Shown here piece after piece: positions 6,800-16,192 of a DNA stretch of 64,000 nt. A model generated the notes under the pieces. It was not told the origin of the DNA, searched no databases, and worked only from the letters and a program-made list of their open reading frames with translations. Every line of letters begins with the position of its first letter. The stretch's first letter is position 1. Position numbers and translations under genes: made by a program. The stretch spans positions 1,984,001 through 2,048,000 of the forward strand of contig NZ_NETK01000001.1 in assembly GCF_002343915.1 (NCBI RefSeq), written 5' to 3'. The DNA comes from Nannocystis exedens. Its GTDB lineage: Bacteria; Myxococcota_A; Polyangia; Nannocystales; Nannocystaceae.

Positions 6800-9700
6800 G
6801 TGGAGCGCGGGGTGAAGCGGGGCGACACGTCGAGGACCTCGCCCGGTGGCGAGGCGGTCGACGACCTCGGGCCAGGGCCCCGACCCCGCGCGAGCGACTC
6901 ACCGCCATTCGAGCCGGGCTGGGCGACGCCCAGCACGCTGGAGCACCCCCTGGGGCCGCGACCCGACCCCGAACTCGGCGGCCCGCACCTCCGGGAGCTC
7001 ATCCTCTCGTCCCTGTTCGCGGGCGCAGCCAGCCGGCCCCAGATCGGTCGCTTCACGCTCCTGCGGCTGCTGGGAGAGGGCGGTATGGGCGTCGTCTATA
7101 CCGCCTACGACGAGGACCTCGATCGCAGGGTGGCGATCAAGCTGCTGCGCGCCGATGCGGCCTCGCGGCCGGACATGTTCCGCGCCCGCATGCTGCGCGA
7201 GGCGAGGCTGATGGCCCAGCTGTCGCACGCCAACGTGGTCACGGTCCACGAGGTCGGCGAGCACGAGGGGCGCGTCTTCATCGCCATGGAGTTCGTGCGC
7301 GGGGAGCCGCTCGACGCTTGGATCGCGGCGCATCGCGGACGCGAGGGAGAGAGCGACTGGCGCGGGGTGGTCGCGCTGTTCGCCCAGGCAGGCGCCGGTC
7401 TGGTCGCGGCCCACCGCGCCGGGCTGGTACACCGCGACTTCAAGCCGCAGAACGTGATGGTCCGCAGCGATGGCGTGGTCAAGGTCCTGGACTTCGGCCT
7501 CGCCTGCGCGACCCCGCAGGACGGTCTATCTCTGGTGGCTGCGGATGGGAGCGACCGTTCGGCGCTGGCCCGCGAAGCGGTGACCCAGACCGGGGCCGTG
7601 ATGGGCACGCCGGCGTACATGGCCCCGGAGCAGCACCTCGGGCTGGCGGCGGACGAGCGCAGCGACCAGTTCAGCTTTTGCGTCGCGCTGTACGAGGCGC
7701 TCTACGGGCAGCATCCGTTCGGTGGGTCGACCCTCGCGGCGCTCCGGGCGGCGGTGCTCGCCGGACGGATCCGCGACGCGCCCCCGGGGTCGCCCGTTCC
7801 GCTGCGGATCCGTCGCCTGCTCGCCCGCGGGCTGGCGGCTCGGCCGGATGAGCGTCATCCCTCGCTCGCGGAGCTGCTGGCGGCGCTCGTGGACGACCCG
7901 GTCGCCGTCCGACGCCGCTGGCTGGCGGTCGGCGGGCTCGTACTGGCGGCGTCGACCGGGAGCTACGTCCTGGCGAGCCGCGGCGCGGAGACCGAGCAGC
8001 CGTGCGCCGCGGTCGCCGGCGAGCTCGCAGAGGTGTGGAACCAGGAGCGCCGAATCGCCGTCGCGGCGGCTGTTGAGGCGACCGGGCTGCCCTTCGCCGA
8101 GGCCACGTGGCAGCGCGTCGCCCCAGCGATTGACGCGTACGCCCGCGATTGGACGGCCATGCGCGCCGAGTCCTGCCTCGCGCACGTCGAAGCGCTCGAG
8201 TCCGATCGCCACTACGACCTGCGGACCGCGTGCCTGGTCCGCCGACGCGCCGCGCTCGACACCCTGGTCTCGGCGCTCGCGCTGGCGAAGCCCGGCGACG
8301 TCGAGAACATGGCGCAGGCGGTGTCCGCCCTGCCGCCGCTCGCCCCCTGCAGCGACACCGAGGCGCTGGCCGCCGCGCTGCCGCCCCCGGAGGACCCGTC
8401 GGTCGCTCGCGCGGTCGAGGCGCACCGGGCCGCCCTGGCGCAGGCCGACGCTTACGAGGCGCTCGGGCGCCACGAGGAGGCGCGAGCCCTTGTCGCGCCG
8501 GTCCTCGATTCGCCGGAGGTGAAGGCTTACATGCCGCTGGAGGCCGAGGCGTGGTTGTCCCTGGGCACCGTCGAGCTGACGGCGCTGCGCTACGGGGCCG
8601 CGGTGGAGGCGCTGACGCAGGCGCTGGAGACCTCGCTGCGCGCCGGCCACCTGATGGTCGCGGCGGAGGCGTTCGCCCGCAGGATCTTCGTGCAGGGCCA
8701 GACCGGCAAGGCACAGGAGGCGATCCAGGACGTGCCGCTGGCGCGGGCGCTGGTCGAGTGGTCGAGAGACGAACAGCTCCGCTGGCTGCTGCTCAACAAC
8801 ACCGGCATGACCTACTACGCCCTCGGCCAGTTCGCGGAGGCGCAGGAACACACCCTCGCGGCGCTGGAAACGAAGGAGAGGATCGGCGACCTCGACTTCG
8901 AGTACGCGGTGACGCTCGGCAACCTGGGGGTGGTGGCCCTGGGGCGCGGCGATCTCCGGGCGGCGCGGGAGTACCTCGTCCGCGCTCTCGAGAGCGACGA
9001 GGGGGCGCTCGGAACCAACCACCCCAGGGTCGCGCTGTCCAGATTGGGCCTCGCCGTGGTCGAATTGTACGGCGGCCGCCACGACGCAGCCCTGGGCGGC
9101 ATGCGAGCGGCGGTCGCGGCTCTGGTGCGCGTCCACGGCCCGTCGTCCGAGGTGCTGCTGAACTGTTACTTGCAGCTCGCGGACCTGAGCAACCGGCGCG
9201 GGGCTTACGCGGAGACCCTGGAATACACCGACCAGGCGGCCGCGATCAGGGCGACGCACGACCTCGAGGGGGACCCGATCCTGGTGAATCTGTTCATCCA
9301 TCGCGCGGTGGCCCTCGAGGGGCTGGGCCGTCACGAGGAGGCCATGGCGGAGCTCGCGGCCGGCCTGGCCGTCGTCGAAGCGGGGCCCGGCCCGGCGGGC
9401 GCTGCCGCGTGGATCCACGACGCCGCCGGGCGAATCTCGCTCCAGCGGGGCGAAGCCGAGGCGGCGCTCGGCGCACTCCGACGCGCGAGGGCGGTCCACG
9501 AGAGCTCGCCGGGCACGGCGCCGTACGTCCTGGCGGTCGAGGACATCCGGATCGGCACGGCCTTGCGCGCGGCGGGCGACCTCGACGCGGCCCTCGACCT
9601 GGCCTCGCGCGGGCTGGCGCGGCTGCTCGACACCCCGCAGCGGCATTACGTCGAGATGCTCGCCGAGCTCCGGCTCGGGGTCGGCGACATCCTGCTCGAC

Positions 9701-9979
9701 GCGGGGCGCCTCGACGAGGCGCGGGAGCAGTACGAGACGGCCCGCCGTGAGCTCGCGGCGACAGCCGAGCCGCACAATCCCTGGCTGGCGCGGCTCGAGT
9801 TCGCCACGGCGCGAGCGCTGCGGAAGGGGTCCGCGGCCGAACGTTCGCGCGCGGAAGCGCTTGCGTATGGTGCCCTCGGCAGCCTGCGCCGATTCACGCC
9901 CGGCTTCGAACCCGAGGCAGAGGCCATCGAACGCTTCCTCCGCGAGGAATTCGGAAATTCGTCCGGGCGGCCGAATTGA
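6800..9979 (+). CDS. Eukaryote-like Ser/Thr protein kinase with TPR-type C-terminal region
   Basis: The protein has 1059 residues from the GTG at 6800 (a GTG at 6812 is possible). After an 80-residue Pro-rich lead, the kinase domain shows the Gly loop GEGGMGVVY (92-100), Lys114, the HRDFKPQN catalytic loop (211-218) and DFG (231-233), followed by GTPAYMAPEQ. It therefore looks active. One transmembrane helix lies near 374-392. The remaining 660 residues are helical repeats of TPR type. The kinase should be cytoplasmic and the repeats beyond the membrane. A paralogue of the same layout lies at 55443-58514, sharing HRDFKP, QFSFCV and the first Cys-rich part after the helix. The target is unknown. 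Confidence 0.92.
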   Translation: MERGVKRGDTSRTSPGGEAVDDLGPGPRPRASDSPPFEPGWATPSTLEHPLGPRPDPELGGPHLRELILSSLFAGAASRPQIGRFTLLRLLGEGGMGVVYTAYDEDLDRRVAIKLLRADAASRPDMFRARMLREARLMAQLSHANVVTVHEVGEHEGRVFIAMEFVRGEPLDAWIAAHRGREGESDWRGVVALFAQAGAGLVAAHRAGLVHRDFKPQNVMVRSDGVVKVLDFGLACATPQDGLSLVAADGSDRSALAREAVTQTGAVMGTPAYMAPEQHLGLAADERSDQFSFCVALYEALYGQHPFGGSTLAALRAAVLAGRIRDAPPGSPVPLRIRRLLARGLAARPDERHPSLAELLAALVDDPVAVRRRWLAVGGLVLAASTGSYVLASRGAETEQPCAAVAGELAEVWNQERRIAVAAAVEATGLPFAEATWQRVAPAIDAYARDWTAMRAESCLAHVEALESDRHYDLRTACLVRRRAALDTLVSALALAKPGDVENMAQAVSALPPLAPCSDTEALAAALPPPEDPSVARAVEAHRAALAQADAYEALGRHEEARALVAPVLDSPEVKAYMPLEAEAWLSLGTVELTALRYGAAVEALTQALETSLRAGHLMVAAEAFARRIFVQGQTGKAQEAIQDVPLARALVEWSRDEQLRWLLLNNTGMTYYALGQFAEAQEHTLAALETKERIGDLDFEYAVTLGNLGVVALGRGDLRAAREYLVRALESDEGALGTNHPRVALSRLGLAVVELYGGRHDAALGGMRAAVAALVRVHGPSSEVLLNCYLQLADLSNRRGAYAETLEYTDQAAAIRATHDLEGDPILVNLFIHRAVALEGLGRHEEAMAELAAGLAVVEAGPGPAGAAAWIHDAAGRISLQRGEAEAALGALRRARAVHESSPGTAPYVLAVEDIRIGTALRAAGDLDAALDLASRGLARLLDTPQRHYVEMLAELRLGVGDILLDAGRLDEAREQYETARRELAATAEPHNPWLARLEFATARALRKGSAAERSRAEALAYGALGSLRRFTPGFEPEAEAIERFLREEFGNSSGRPN

Positions 9980-10065
9980 AACCGCCGGGCCGTCGATAAG
10001 TAGAGGCACAGGCCGCGCGGAGAGCAGCGCCTCCGAGCGCGGACATACTGAAGGAGACCTCAATA

Positions 10066-11028
10066 ATGCTTGCCGTCGACAGGTTGCTCTTCGTCGCTTC
10101 GCTCTCGCTCATCGCCGCTTGCGATCCGGAAGGTCTCGCCGCGGCGCCGGAGGAGCCGATCCAGCACCGTTGTGCACCGAGTTGTCCGCCACCGTCCGGT
10201 AACACCAAGTGGATGGGCAGCCTCCATCCCATCTCGCCGCTCGACACCCTGGGGAACGAATACAGGGGCATCACCGTGGACAAACTGGTGGTATCCAACG
10301 GCCAGACCGCCCTCGGGTTCGGGGCCTTCGAAGGCAACCTCTGGGCCGACGTCATGGGCCCCAACGGCCCCACCCGGATCTCCGGCTTCGCCCTCGACGA
10401 CGCCGTGTTCACGCTCACCATCGACGGCGAACAGAAGTACCTCTCCATCAACACGGTGGCAGCGCCGCCCGGCACGGACTCCCACTGGCTCTACAGGTTG
10501 CTGTGGGACGACGACGGTCCCGGTCCGCTGACCCACGGGGACGCGTGCGAAGAGTACGAAGGCAGCGTCATGGCAGTCGTCCATGACGGCCTCGATATCG
10601 ACCCCGTGACCGGCGACGTGGTGGCGCGCCCGGACACGCTGTACTTCGCGTGCCTGCGCGGCGCCGCCGGGAAGGGCGTCCTCGAAGACCGCGGCTTCGG
10701 CTTCCGGCCCTTCGAGCTCGGGCTCACCCGATTCGAGCTCGCCCTGCGCTTCATCCTGGCCGACTACTGCTCCGACGGCAGGTCGTGGACCGAGGATGGC
10801 ATGGACATCTACTACGAGGACAAGTGGAACATCGGCGCAGGCGGCGGCGCGGCCACCGAGGGGGTTTGGGGCCCGAACGGCCCCTTGTGCCTCGGCTCGC
10901 AGCTGCGCCTGCACAAGTACGCCGAGATCGCTTGCCCGACCACGGTAAAACCGCCTCTGTGCGGCACCGCCGCGCAGACGACGGCCCTTTACGAAAATCT
11001 GGGCCTGATCTGGTCCCGCAATCCTTAG
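10066..11028 (+). CDS. ADYC-domain lipoprotein
   Basis: The product has 320 residues and a strong ribosome site (AAGGAGA) before the ATG. The signal peptide ends in the lipobox IAAC. The part FACLRGAAGKG, then ELALRFILADYCSDGRSWTEDG, matches the ADYC domain, a family of exported proteins of unknown function named for that motif and common in myxobacteria. Two GPNGP segments and many Gly/Asp residues suggest a beta fold. It follows the kinase by 86 bp on the same strand and may be co-transcribed. A relative that has lost the ADYC residues lies at 58802-59905. Confidence 0.8.
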   Translation: MLAVDRLLFVASLSLIAACDPEGLAAAPEEPIQHRCAPSCPPPSGNTKWMGSLHPISPLDTLGNEYRGITVDKLVVSNGQTALGFGAFEGNLWADVMGPNGPTRISGFALDDAVFTLTIDGEQKYLSINTVAAPPGTDSHWLYRLLWDDDGPGPLTHGDACEEYEGSVMAVVHDGLDIDPVTGDVVARPDTLYFACLRGAAGKGVLEDRGFGFRPFELGLTRFELALRFILADYCSDGRSWTEDGMDIYYEDKWNIGAGGGAATEGVWGPNGPLCLGSQLRLHKYAEIACPTTVKPPLCGTAAQTTALYENLGLIWSRNP

Positions 11029-11254
11029 GCCCTGCACCCAGGCCGTTCGACCGACGGTCGCTCGGCGCGACGCCGTGGAGCGACGCCGCTCGCCTCGCCG
11101 GCGGAGCGAGCCCGAGCGCCTGGTCGCAGGCGGACTCGAGCCGCCGCCGCTCCCCCCTGTTCTCCCCGCGTCCGCGCTGCGGCGCCATCCTCCGGGAAGG
11201 CGCCGCCGCGCGGACAGCCCGATGATCGAGCCACGACAAGCAATGGATATAGAC

Positions 11255-11269
11255 AGGACGCCATGTCCT
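11255..11269. repeat. AGGAC/GTCCT hairpin upstream of a start codon
   Basis: AGGAC (11255-11259) and GTCCT (11265-11269) surround a 5-base centre, about 19 bases before the ATG at 11288. It looks like a member of the hairpin family found elsewhere, here in a leader rather than at a gene end. Confidence 0.35.
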
Positions 11270-11287
11270 TGGAAAGTGATGGATGAC

Positions 11288-11836
11288 ATGAAGAATCGTT
11301 CTCTGTGCATTTCGCTCGCTGCCGCCACCCTCACCACCGTCGCGCCGGGCCTCGAGTCCGAAGCCGACGCGGCGTATCTGCGCAACCGGATCCCCGCCTC
11401 CGCCTGCAGCCCCGAGTCGCCCGACGACGACGCCGTACTCCAGCTGTCCAACGGCTCGTGGATCTTCACGGGCACGGAGACGGGCACCGCGACCTTGTGG
11501 TGCCCGGTGGCGACCGACCAAGAGTATTCGGCCCTCGATCCCTACAGCATCACCAATCTACGCCTGTGGTACCGCGATCCGGACGGGACGGCCACGGGCT
11601 CGAATGTGACGGCGCAGCTGTACTACCGCACGGAGGGCTCGAACAACCTCGGGACGATGACCGCCGGCATCAATTCCAACACGAGCAACGTCACAGGCAG
11701 CAACAGGCTCGGGGCGGACGTGACCACCAACACCAGCACCGACGCGCTGTTCTTCGCCAGGGTGACGATCTCGCGCAATTCGTCGACGGCGAGCGTCGCG
11801 TTCCATGGCCTCGATCTCCCGCCCAACGATCCTTGA
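11288..11836 (+). CDS. Small secreted protein of unknown function
   Basis: From the ATG at 11288 the product has 182 residues; an ATG at 11279 would add MDD and sits too close to the GGAAAG ribosome site. A Sec signal peptide ends near ADAAY. The mature part is rich in Ser, Thr and Asn (NSNTSNVTGSNRLGADVTTN), has two cysteines (SACSP and LWCPVA) and looks like an all-beta domain. Many myxobacterial secreted proteins have this composition; no named family is recognised. It ends LDLPPNDP and converges, across a 316-bp gap, on a sigma factor gene. Confidence 0.7.
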   Translation: MKNRSLCISLAAATLTTVAPGLESEADAAYLRNRIPASACSPESPDDDAVLQLSNGSWIFTGTETGTATLWCPVATDQEYSALDPYSITNLRLWYRDPDGTATGSNVTAQLYYRTEGSNNLGTMTAGINSNTSNVTGSNRLGADVTTNTSTDALFFARVTISRNSSTASVAFHGLDLPPNDP

Positions 11837-12152
11837 ACCTCGCCCGCCACGGCGGGGCTCGGCTCGTGCCCGTGCCGCTGGCCTCGCGCTCGCGGCCAGC
11901 AGCCGCGGCGGAGCGCGCTCGCGGGGTCCACGGCTCATCCCGCGCTGGTCGCCGCGGGATGCGTGACCCCGATTCTGGCGGACCCCTTCGCGGGCGAGCA
12001 CCACGCGGGGTGGCCCTGCGGGCCGGTGCTCGGGGATACACACCGACAGGCACGAGCTCAGGCAAACGCCGGCGATTTCGGGCCTGTCGCTCCGCTGCCG
12101 GAGCGGGTCCGGGGGCGCGATCGCAAGTCGTCGAGATGCGGGCCGCGAGCCC
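11837..12152. other. Intergenic between convergent genes, nothing seen
   Basis: No coding frame, repeat or clear hairpin with a T run was seen here. Confidence 0.45.
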
Positions 12153-12767
12153 TCACGCCGAGCGCAGCGCCTCGCGGACCCGGCGGGCCCATCCGTCGAG
12201 GTCCGTGAGCGTGCTGTGGAGCTCCTCGGGAGATTCGGCGAGGCGTGTGAGCGCCTGCTCCAAGAGGTGCCGGGCGCGCCGCAGACGCGTGCGCACCGTG
12301 CCCTCCGGCATGCCGAGGATGTCGGCGACTTCGCGGGCCGTGAGCTCCTCCCAGTAGTACAGCTCGACGAGCAGCTGGCTCTCGAGCGGCAGCTGCCGCA
12401 GGGCTTGAAACAGCAGCCGGGTCTGGTGCTCACGGGCGAGGATGCTGCTCGGCCCCGGCTGTAGGTCTGCGACCGAGCGCTCGCTGAAGTCGAAGCGCGC
12501 GGCGGTCTGATAGGCCGCGCGGAAGTGGTCATAGAGCACGTGGCGGGCGATGCCCAGCACGTACGCACGGACGTTGCAGTCCTTCGCAATCCGCGGGACG
12601 GACTCGACTAGCTTGACCAGCGTCTGCTGGATCAGGTCCGGCGCGCGAGCCCGATCCTTGGTGGCGAAGAAGCGAACGACCGCCTCGTAGTGGCGTTCCA
12701 CGAGGGTCCTTCCCGCCCGTTCGTCCCCCCCTTGCCAAGCCTTGAGCAGCGCGTGATCGTCGAGCAT
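12153..12767 (-). CDS. ECF RNA polymerase sigma factor
   Basis: From the ATG at 12767 (MLDDHALLKAW) the protein has 204 residues, normal for an ECF factor. Region 2 is visible as RTLVERHYEAVVRFF and APDLIQQTLVKLVESV, then NVRAYVLGIARHVLYDHFR. Region 4 shows LPLESQLLVELYYWEELTAR and EVADILGMPEGTVRTRLRRAR, which contacts the -35 element. Longer starts up to 12875 are possible but add a segment without the family pattern. No anti-sigma gene is adjacent on either side, so its control is not visible. It is transcribed in the same direction as the hybrid kinase upstream, with a gap of about 300 bp. Confidence 0.9.
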   Translation of the reverse strand: MLDDHALLKAWQGGDERAGRTLVERHYEAVVRFFATKDRARAPDLIQQTLVKLVESVPRIAKDCNVRAYVLGIARHVLYDHFRAAYQTAARFDFSERSVADLQPGPSSILAREHQTRLLFQALRQLPLESQLLVELYYWEELTAREVADILGMPEGTVRTRLRRARHLLEQALTRLAESPEELHSTLTDLDGWARRVREALRSA

Positions 12768-13066
12768 CGGTACGGCACATACTACCTCCTCGCTCGTCGG
12801 AGTCATCCCCGCGGGTGGCGAGCTCGGCGTGACCATGCACCCCAACGTGTTGGCGGCCATGCTCGTGATGTGCACTGTTCAGCCGGTGGGTCGGGCGACG
12901 CCGCACCGGCGGCGGTGCGGCGGCCGGTTCGGCCGTCGCCGACGCTGCCGGTGAGCTCAATCGCGGGTTGCCTGACGCTTACGGACCGGCTGCGCCGGGC
13001 CGGAGCGCACCGGGCCGGACTCGTCACGGCCGGCTGCGCCGCCGAGACGGCCTCCTTCGACCCGCT

Positions 13067-15379
13067 TCAGGTCGGCGGTTTGCGCGTGCGCCACGACAGG
13101 GACGCGATGACCGCCAGCAGCTCGAGGGGTTCGACCGGCTTCGCCACGTGATTGTTGAATCCTGCGAGGAGCGCCCGCGTGCGATCTTCCGAGCGCGCAT
13201 AGGCCGTCAGCGCCACCGCGGGAATGCTGCCACCGGCGTCGCGAGGCAACCTGCGGACGCGCTCGAGCAGCATGTAACCGTCCTCGCCGGGCATGCCGAT
13301 GTCGGAGATCAGCACGTCCGGGCGCTCCGACACGATCTGCTGCAGGGCCTCGGCCGCCGAGCCCGCCAGCAGCACCTCCACCCCGCAGCGCTGCAGCAGC
13401 ATGCCCAGCATCTCGCGGGTGTCCCGCTCGTCGTCCACGACGAGGACGCGGAGCCCCGCGAGCTCGGGTGGGCATTGCAAATCCTTCGCCGCCGGTCCTT
13501 CCCGTGGCGTCTCGCGCGCCTCGATCTCGCGCCGCAGCGTCACCGCCAGCGGGATCCGCACCGTGAAGCTGCACCCGCGGTCTTCGCCCTCGCTGAATAC
13601 ACCGACCGTCCCGCCGTGCATCTCGACGAGCTGACGAACGATCGACAATCCGAGCCCGAGCCCGCCGTGGCGGCGCGTCGTCGCGCCGTCGGCCTGGCGG
13701 AAGCGCTCGAACACGTGCGGCTGAAACTCCGGGCGGATGCCCTTGCCGGTGTCGGCGACCACGATCTCGACCGACGAGTCGCGGCGCTCCACCAGCACCT
13801 GCACCCGGCCTCCGCGCGGCGTGAACTTCACCGCGTTGCTCAGCAAGTTCCACACCACCTGTTGCAGCCGCTGCGGGTCGCCCATCACCGTCGCGCCCGA
13901 GGCGAGCGTGGCCTGCAGGCGCACCCCCCTGGCCTCCGCCGCCGGGCGCACCGTATCCAGGGCCGCTTCGACGATCTCGCGGATCTTGACCGCCTGGACC
14001 TCGAGGCGCAGCTTGCCCGCGAGGATGCTGCTGACGTCGAGCAGGTCCTCGATCAGCTGGGCCTGGGCCCGAGCGTTGCGCTCGATGGTGTCGATCGCGT
14101 GGCGACGCTGCTCGGCCGGCAGCCCGTCGAGTTGCAGCATCTGCGCCCAGCCGAGGATCGAGGTGAGCGGCGTCCGCAGCTCGTGGCTGACCGTCGCCAG
14201 GAATTCGTCGCGCAGCTGCGTCGCCGCCTCGGCCTCGCGCCGCGCCGCGCTCTCGCGCGCGAACAGCTCGGCGCGGGTCGCCTCGTTCCGCTTGCGCTCG
14301 CTGATGTCCTTGAACACCAGCGCGACCTGCCGCAGCTCGGCCTCGCCGACGCGCGTGGCACAGACTTCGAACCATCGATTCAGGGCAGGCGCGTGGTTCT
14401 CGAACCGGGCGGTCTCGCCGGTCGCCGCGACGCGGGCGTAGAGGCGGAACCAGGACTCGTCGAGGTCGGGCACCATCTCGCGCGCCGTCCGCCCGACCGC
14501 GCCGACCAGGCCCGTGTGCGTCTCGAACGCCGAGTTGGCCTCGAGGAAGCGATAGTCGACGGTCTCGCCGTTGGCGTCGACGATCATCTGCAGCAGACAG
14601 TAGCCGTCGTCGAGCGACGCGAAGAGCCGGCGGTAGCGCTCCTCCGAGGCCCGCAGCGCGGCCTCGGCCACCTCGCGACGCTGGTGGAGCAGCCGGAACT
14701 GGGTCACGTCCTGGCCCTGCACGAGGATCCCGGTCACCTGCCCGCCGGGGTCACGGATCGGCTGATAGATGAAGTCGAGGCAGATCTCGATCGGCTCCTC
14801 GCCCGGCCGCGGCTGCAGCACCACCTTCTGCTGCGTGCCGATGTACGGCTCGCCCGTCGTGTAGACGCGCTCGAGCAGCTCGAAGTAGCCCTGGCCGGCG
14901 AGCTCAGGCAGGGCCTCGCGCACCGTCTTGCCGACGACGCGGCGGTGGCCGACGAGCTGGTGGTAGGCCGCGTTGGCCACCTCGAACACCATCTCGGGCC
15001 CGCGCAGGAACGCGACGAAGCCCGGCGCTTGCTCGAACAGCTCGAACCGTCGCTGCGAATCGGCCATGAACCGCTCGGCGTTCAGCTCGGCGCTGCAGGC
15101 CGCGCTCCACTTGGCGACGACGGCCACGTCCCGCGGGTCCAGCGGCGTCGCGCCCTCGCTCCGCAGCTCCAGCACCGCCTCGACGAGCGCCCCGACCTCG
15201 TGGACCTCGCCCGGCAGCCCCGAGTCCAGCGAAGCCCCCGCGTCCCGGAGCGCCTGACACAGCATGTCGAGGTACCGCGGCAATTGCTTGGCGCATACGC
15301 CGCGCTCTGCGAGCCGGCGCTCGCACGCCGCCAGCAACCGGTCCTTCTGTCCCTCGATAAGCTCCACCAGAGCGCTCAT
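13067..15379 (-). CDS. Hybrid sensor histidine kinase / response regulator
   Basis: The protein has 770 residues and no membrane helix, so it is cytoplasmic. Order of parts: a helical N-terminus (1-100), a PAS domain (about 110-230), a second PAS domain (250-365), a HisKA dimer domain with His399 in VSHELRTPL, an HATPase_c domain with NLLSNAVKF, DTGKGI and GLGLGLSIV, and a receiver domain with Asp693 in SDIGMPGEDGY and Lys in HVAKP. All residues needed for phosphotransfer are present. The signal and partner are unknown; no separate response regulator is beside it. The sigma factor gene downstream on the same strand could be a target. Confidence 0.93.
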   Translation of the reverse strand: MSALVELIEGQKDRLLAACERRLAERGVCAKQLPRYLDMLCQALRDAGASLDSGLPGEVHEVGALVEAVLELRSEGATPLDPRDVAVVAKWSAACSAELNAERFMADSQRRFELFEQAPGFVAFLRGPEMVFEVANAAYHQLVGHRRVVGKTVREALPELAGQGYFELLERVYTTGEPYIGTQQKVVLQPRPGEEPIEICLDFIYQPIRDPGGQVTGILVQGQDVTQFRLLHQRREVAEAALRASEERYRRLFASLDDGYCLLQMIVDANGETVDYRFLEANSAFETHTGLVGAVGRTAREMVPDLDESWFRLYARVAATGETARFENHAPALNRWFEVCATRVGEAELRQVALVFKDISERKRNEATRAELFARESAARREAEAATQLRDEFLATVSHELRTPLTSILGWAQMLQLDGLPAEQRRHAIDTIERNARAQAQLIEDLLDVSSILAGKLRLEVQAVKIREIVEAALDTVRPAAEARGVRLQATLASGATVMGDPQRLQQVVWNLLSNAVKFTPRGGRVQVLVERRDSSVEIVVADTGKGIRPEFQPHVFERFRQADGATTRRHGGLGLGLSIVRQLVEMHGGTVGVFSEGEDRGCSFTVRIPLAVTLRREIEARETPREGPAAKDLQCPPELAGLRVLVVDDERDTREMLGMLLQRCGVEVLLAGSAAEALQQIVSERPDVLISDIGMPGEDGYMLLERVRRLPRDAGGSIPAVALTAYARSEDRTRALLAGFNNHVAKPVEPLELLAVIASLSWRTRKPPT

Positions 15380-16192
15380 GCTGCCCCCTCACTGTCGTCC
15401 GCTCGGGTCTTCGCTAGGTTGTCGGGTGCTCCTATCAAGAAAAGACGCAAAAAACACTCCTCTGTCCGCTCTCGGCGGAGAGGGGCGCAGGGACCGCGCA
15501 GGGACCCCTCCCTGCATGAAGGGCCGCAGGCGAAGTCCGGTTCCTCCCTCACCGTTGAAACATGTGGCCAAGCGCACGCCCGGCCCTCGAGCCGAGCCCA
15601 CAGCGGCCTCCATTGCGTCGACGCAAAGCTGGCGCCGCCGACGGACGCTCTCTCACCGACGAGCTCGCTCGACGGGTGTATCCGCGACGAGATCGCCTTC
15701 GCCGCCCGCGGCTCGACTCGCCATGGCCGTCGAATTCCCGAGCCTGATGGGCATGCCGCTCGGGTCGCCGAGACGACTTCGATACCCCCGGTCGCTCGCG
15801 GCTCGACCGGCCCGGGTCGCCCGCTTCGATCGGTGGGGAGCTGGGCATCGAGATCATCACCGCCGGCCGCCCAGCTCCTCCGTCAATGGATGATATCGAC
15901 GTGCGAGCGTGAATCGTAACACCGATCGCGGCAGGACCGCTTCATGATTCGCGAATAGCAGCTGCTCCTGCAACAGACGTCCCGCAAGTCCGAGGAATCG
16001 TCGGCGCCAGCCTGGGCGCGGGCGAGCGCGGGGCCGAGATTTCTGCGCTCATGGCGCGGCCCCCATGGAGCGCCTGGGAGCGGCCGGCAGGCCAGGCACC
16101 GGGGCGAGGCGGCGCCGCTCGCTTGACTCGGACCGCCTAAAAGGTTCTCCTGAGGATGACTGACCTTTTTTCACTAATGGAGCGACTTCGCC
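15380..16192. other. Divergent intergenic region, largely empty
   Basis: Over 800 bp between divergent genes. Translations are Arg/Pro-rich and look non-coding. It should carry both promoters. The only structured element seen is the hairpin at 16139-16171. Confidence 0.5.
16139..16171 (+). promoter_or_regulatory. Terminator-like hairpin in the leader of the ferritin-like gene
   Basis: AAAAGGT (16139-16145) pairs with ACCTTTT (16163-16169), followed by more T residues, with a small inner TCC/GGA hairpin. It ends 22 bases before the GTG start of the next gene and no gene lies upstream on this strand. An attenuator or a stray terminator are both possible. Confidence 0.4.
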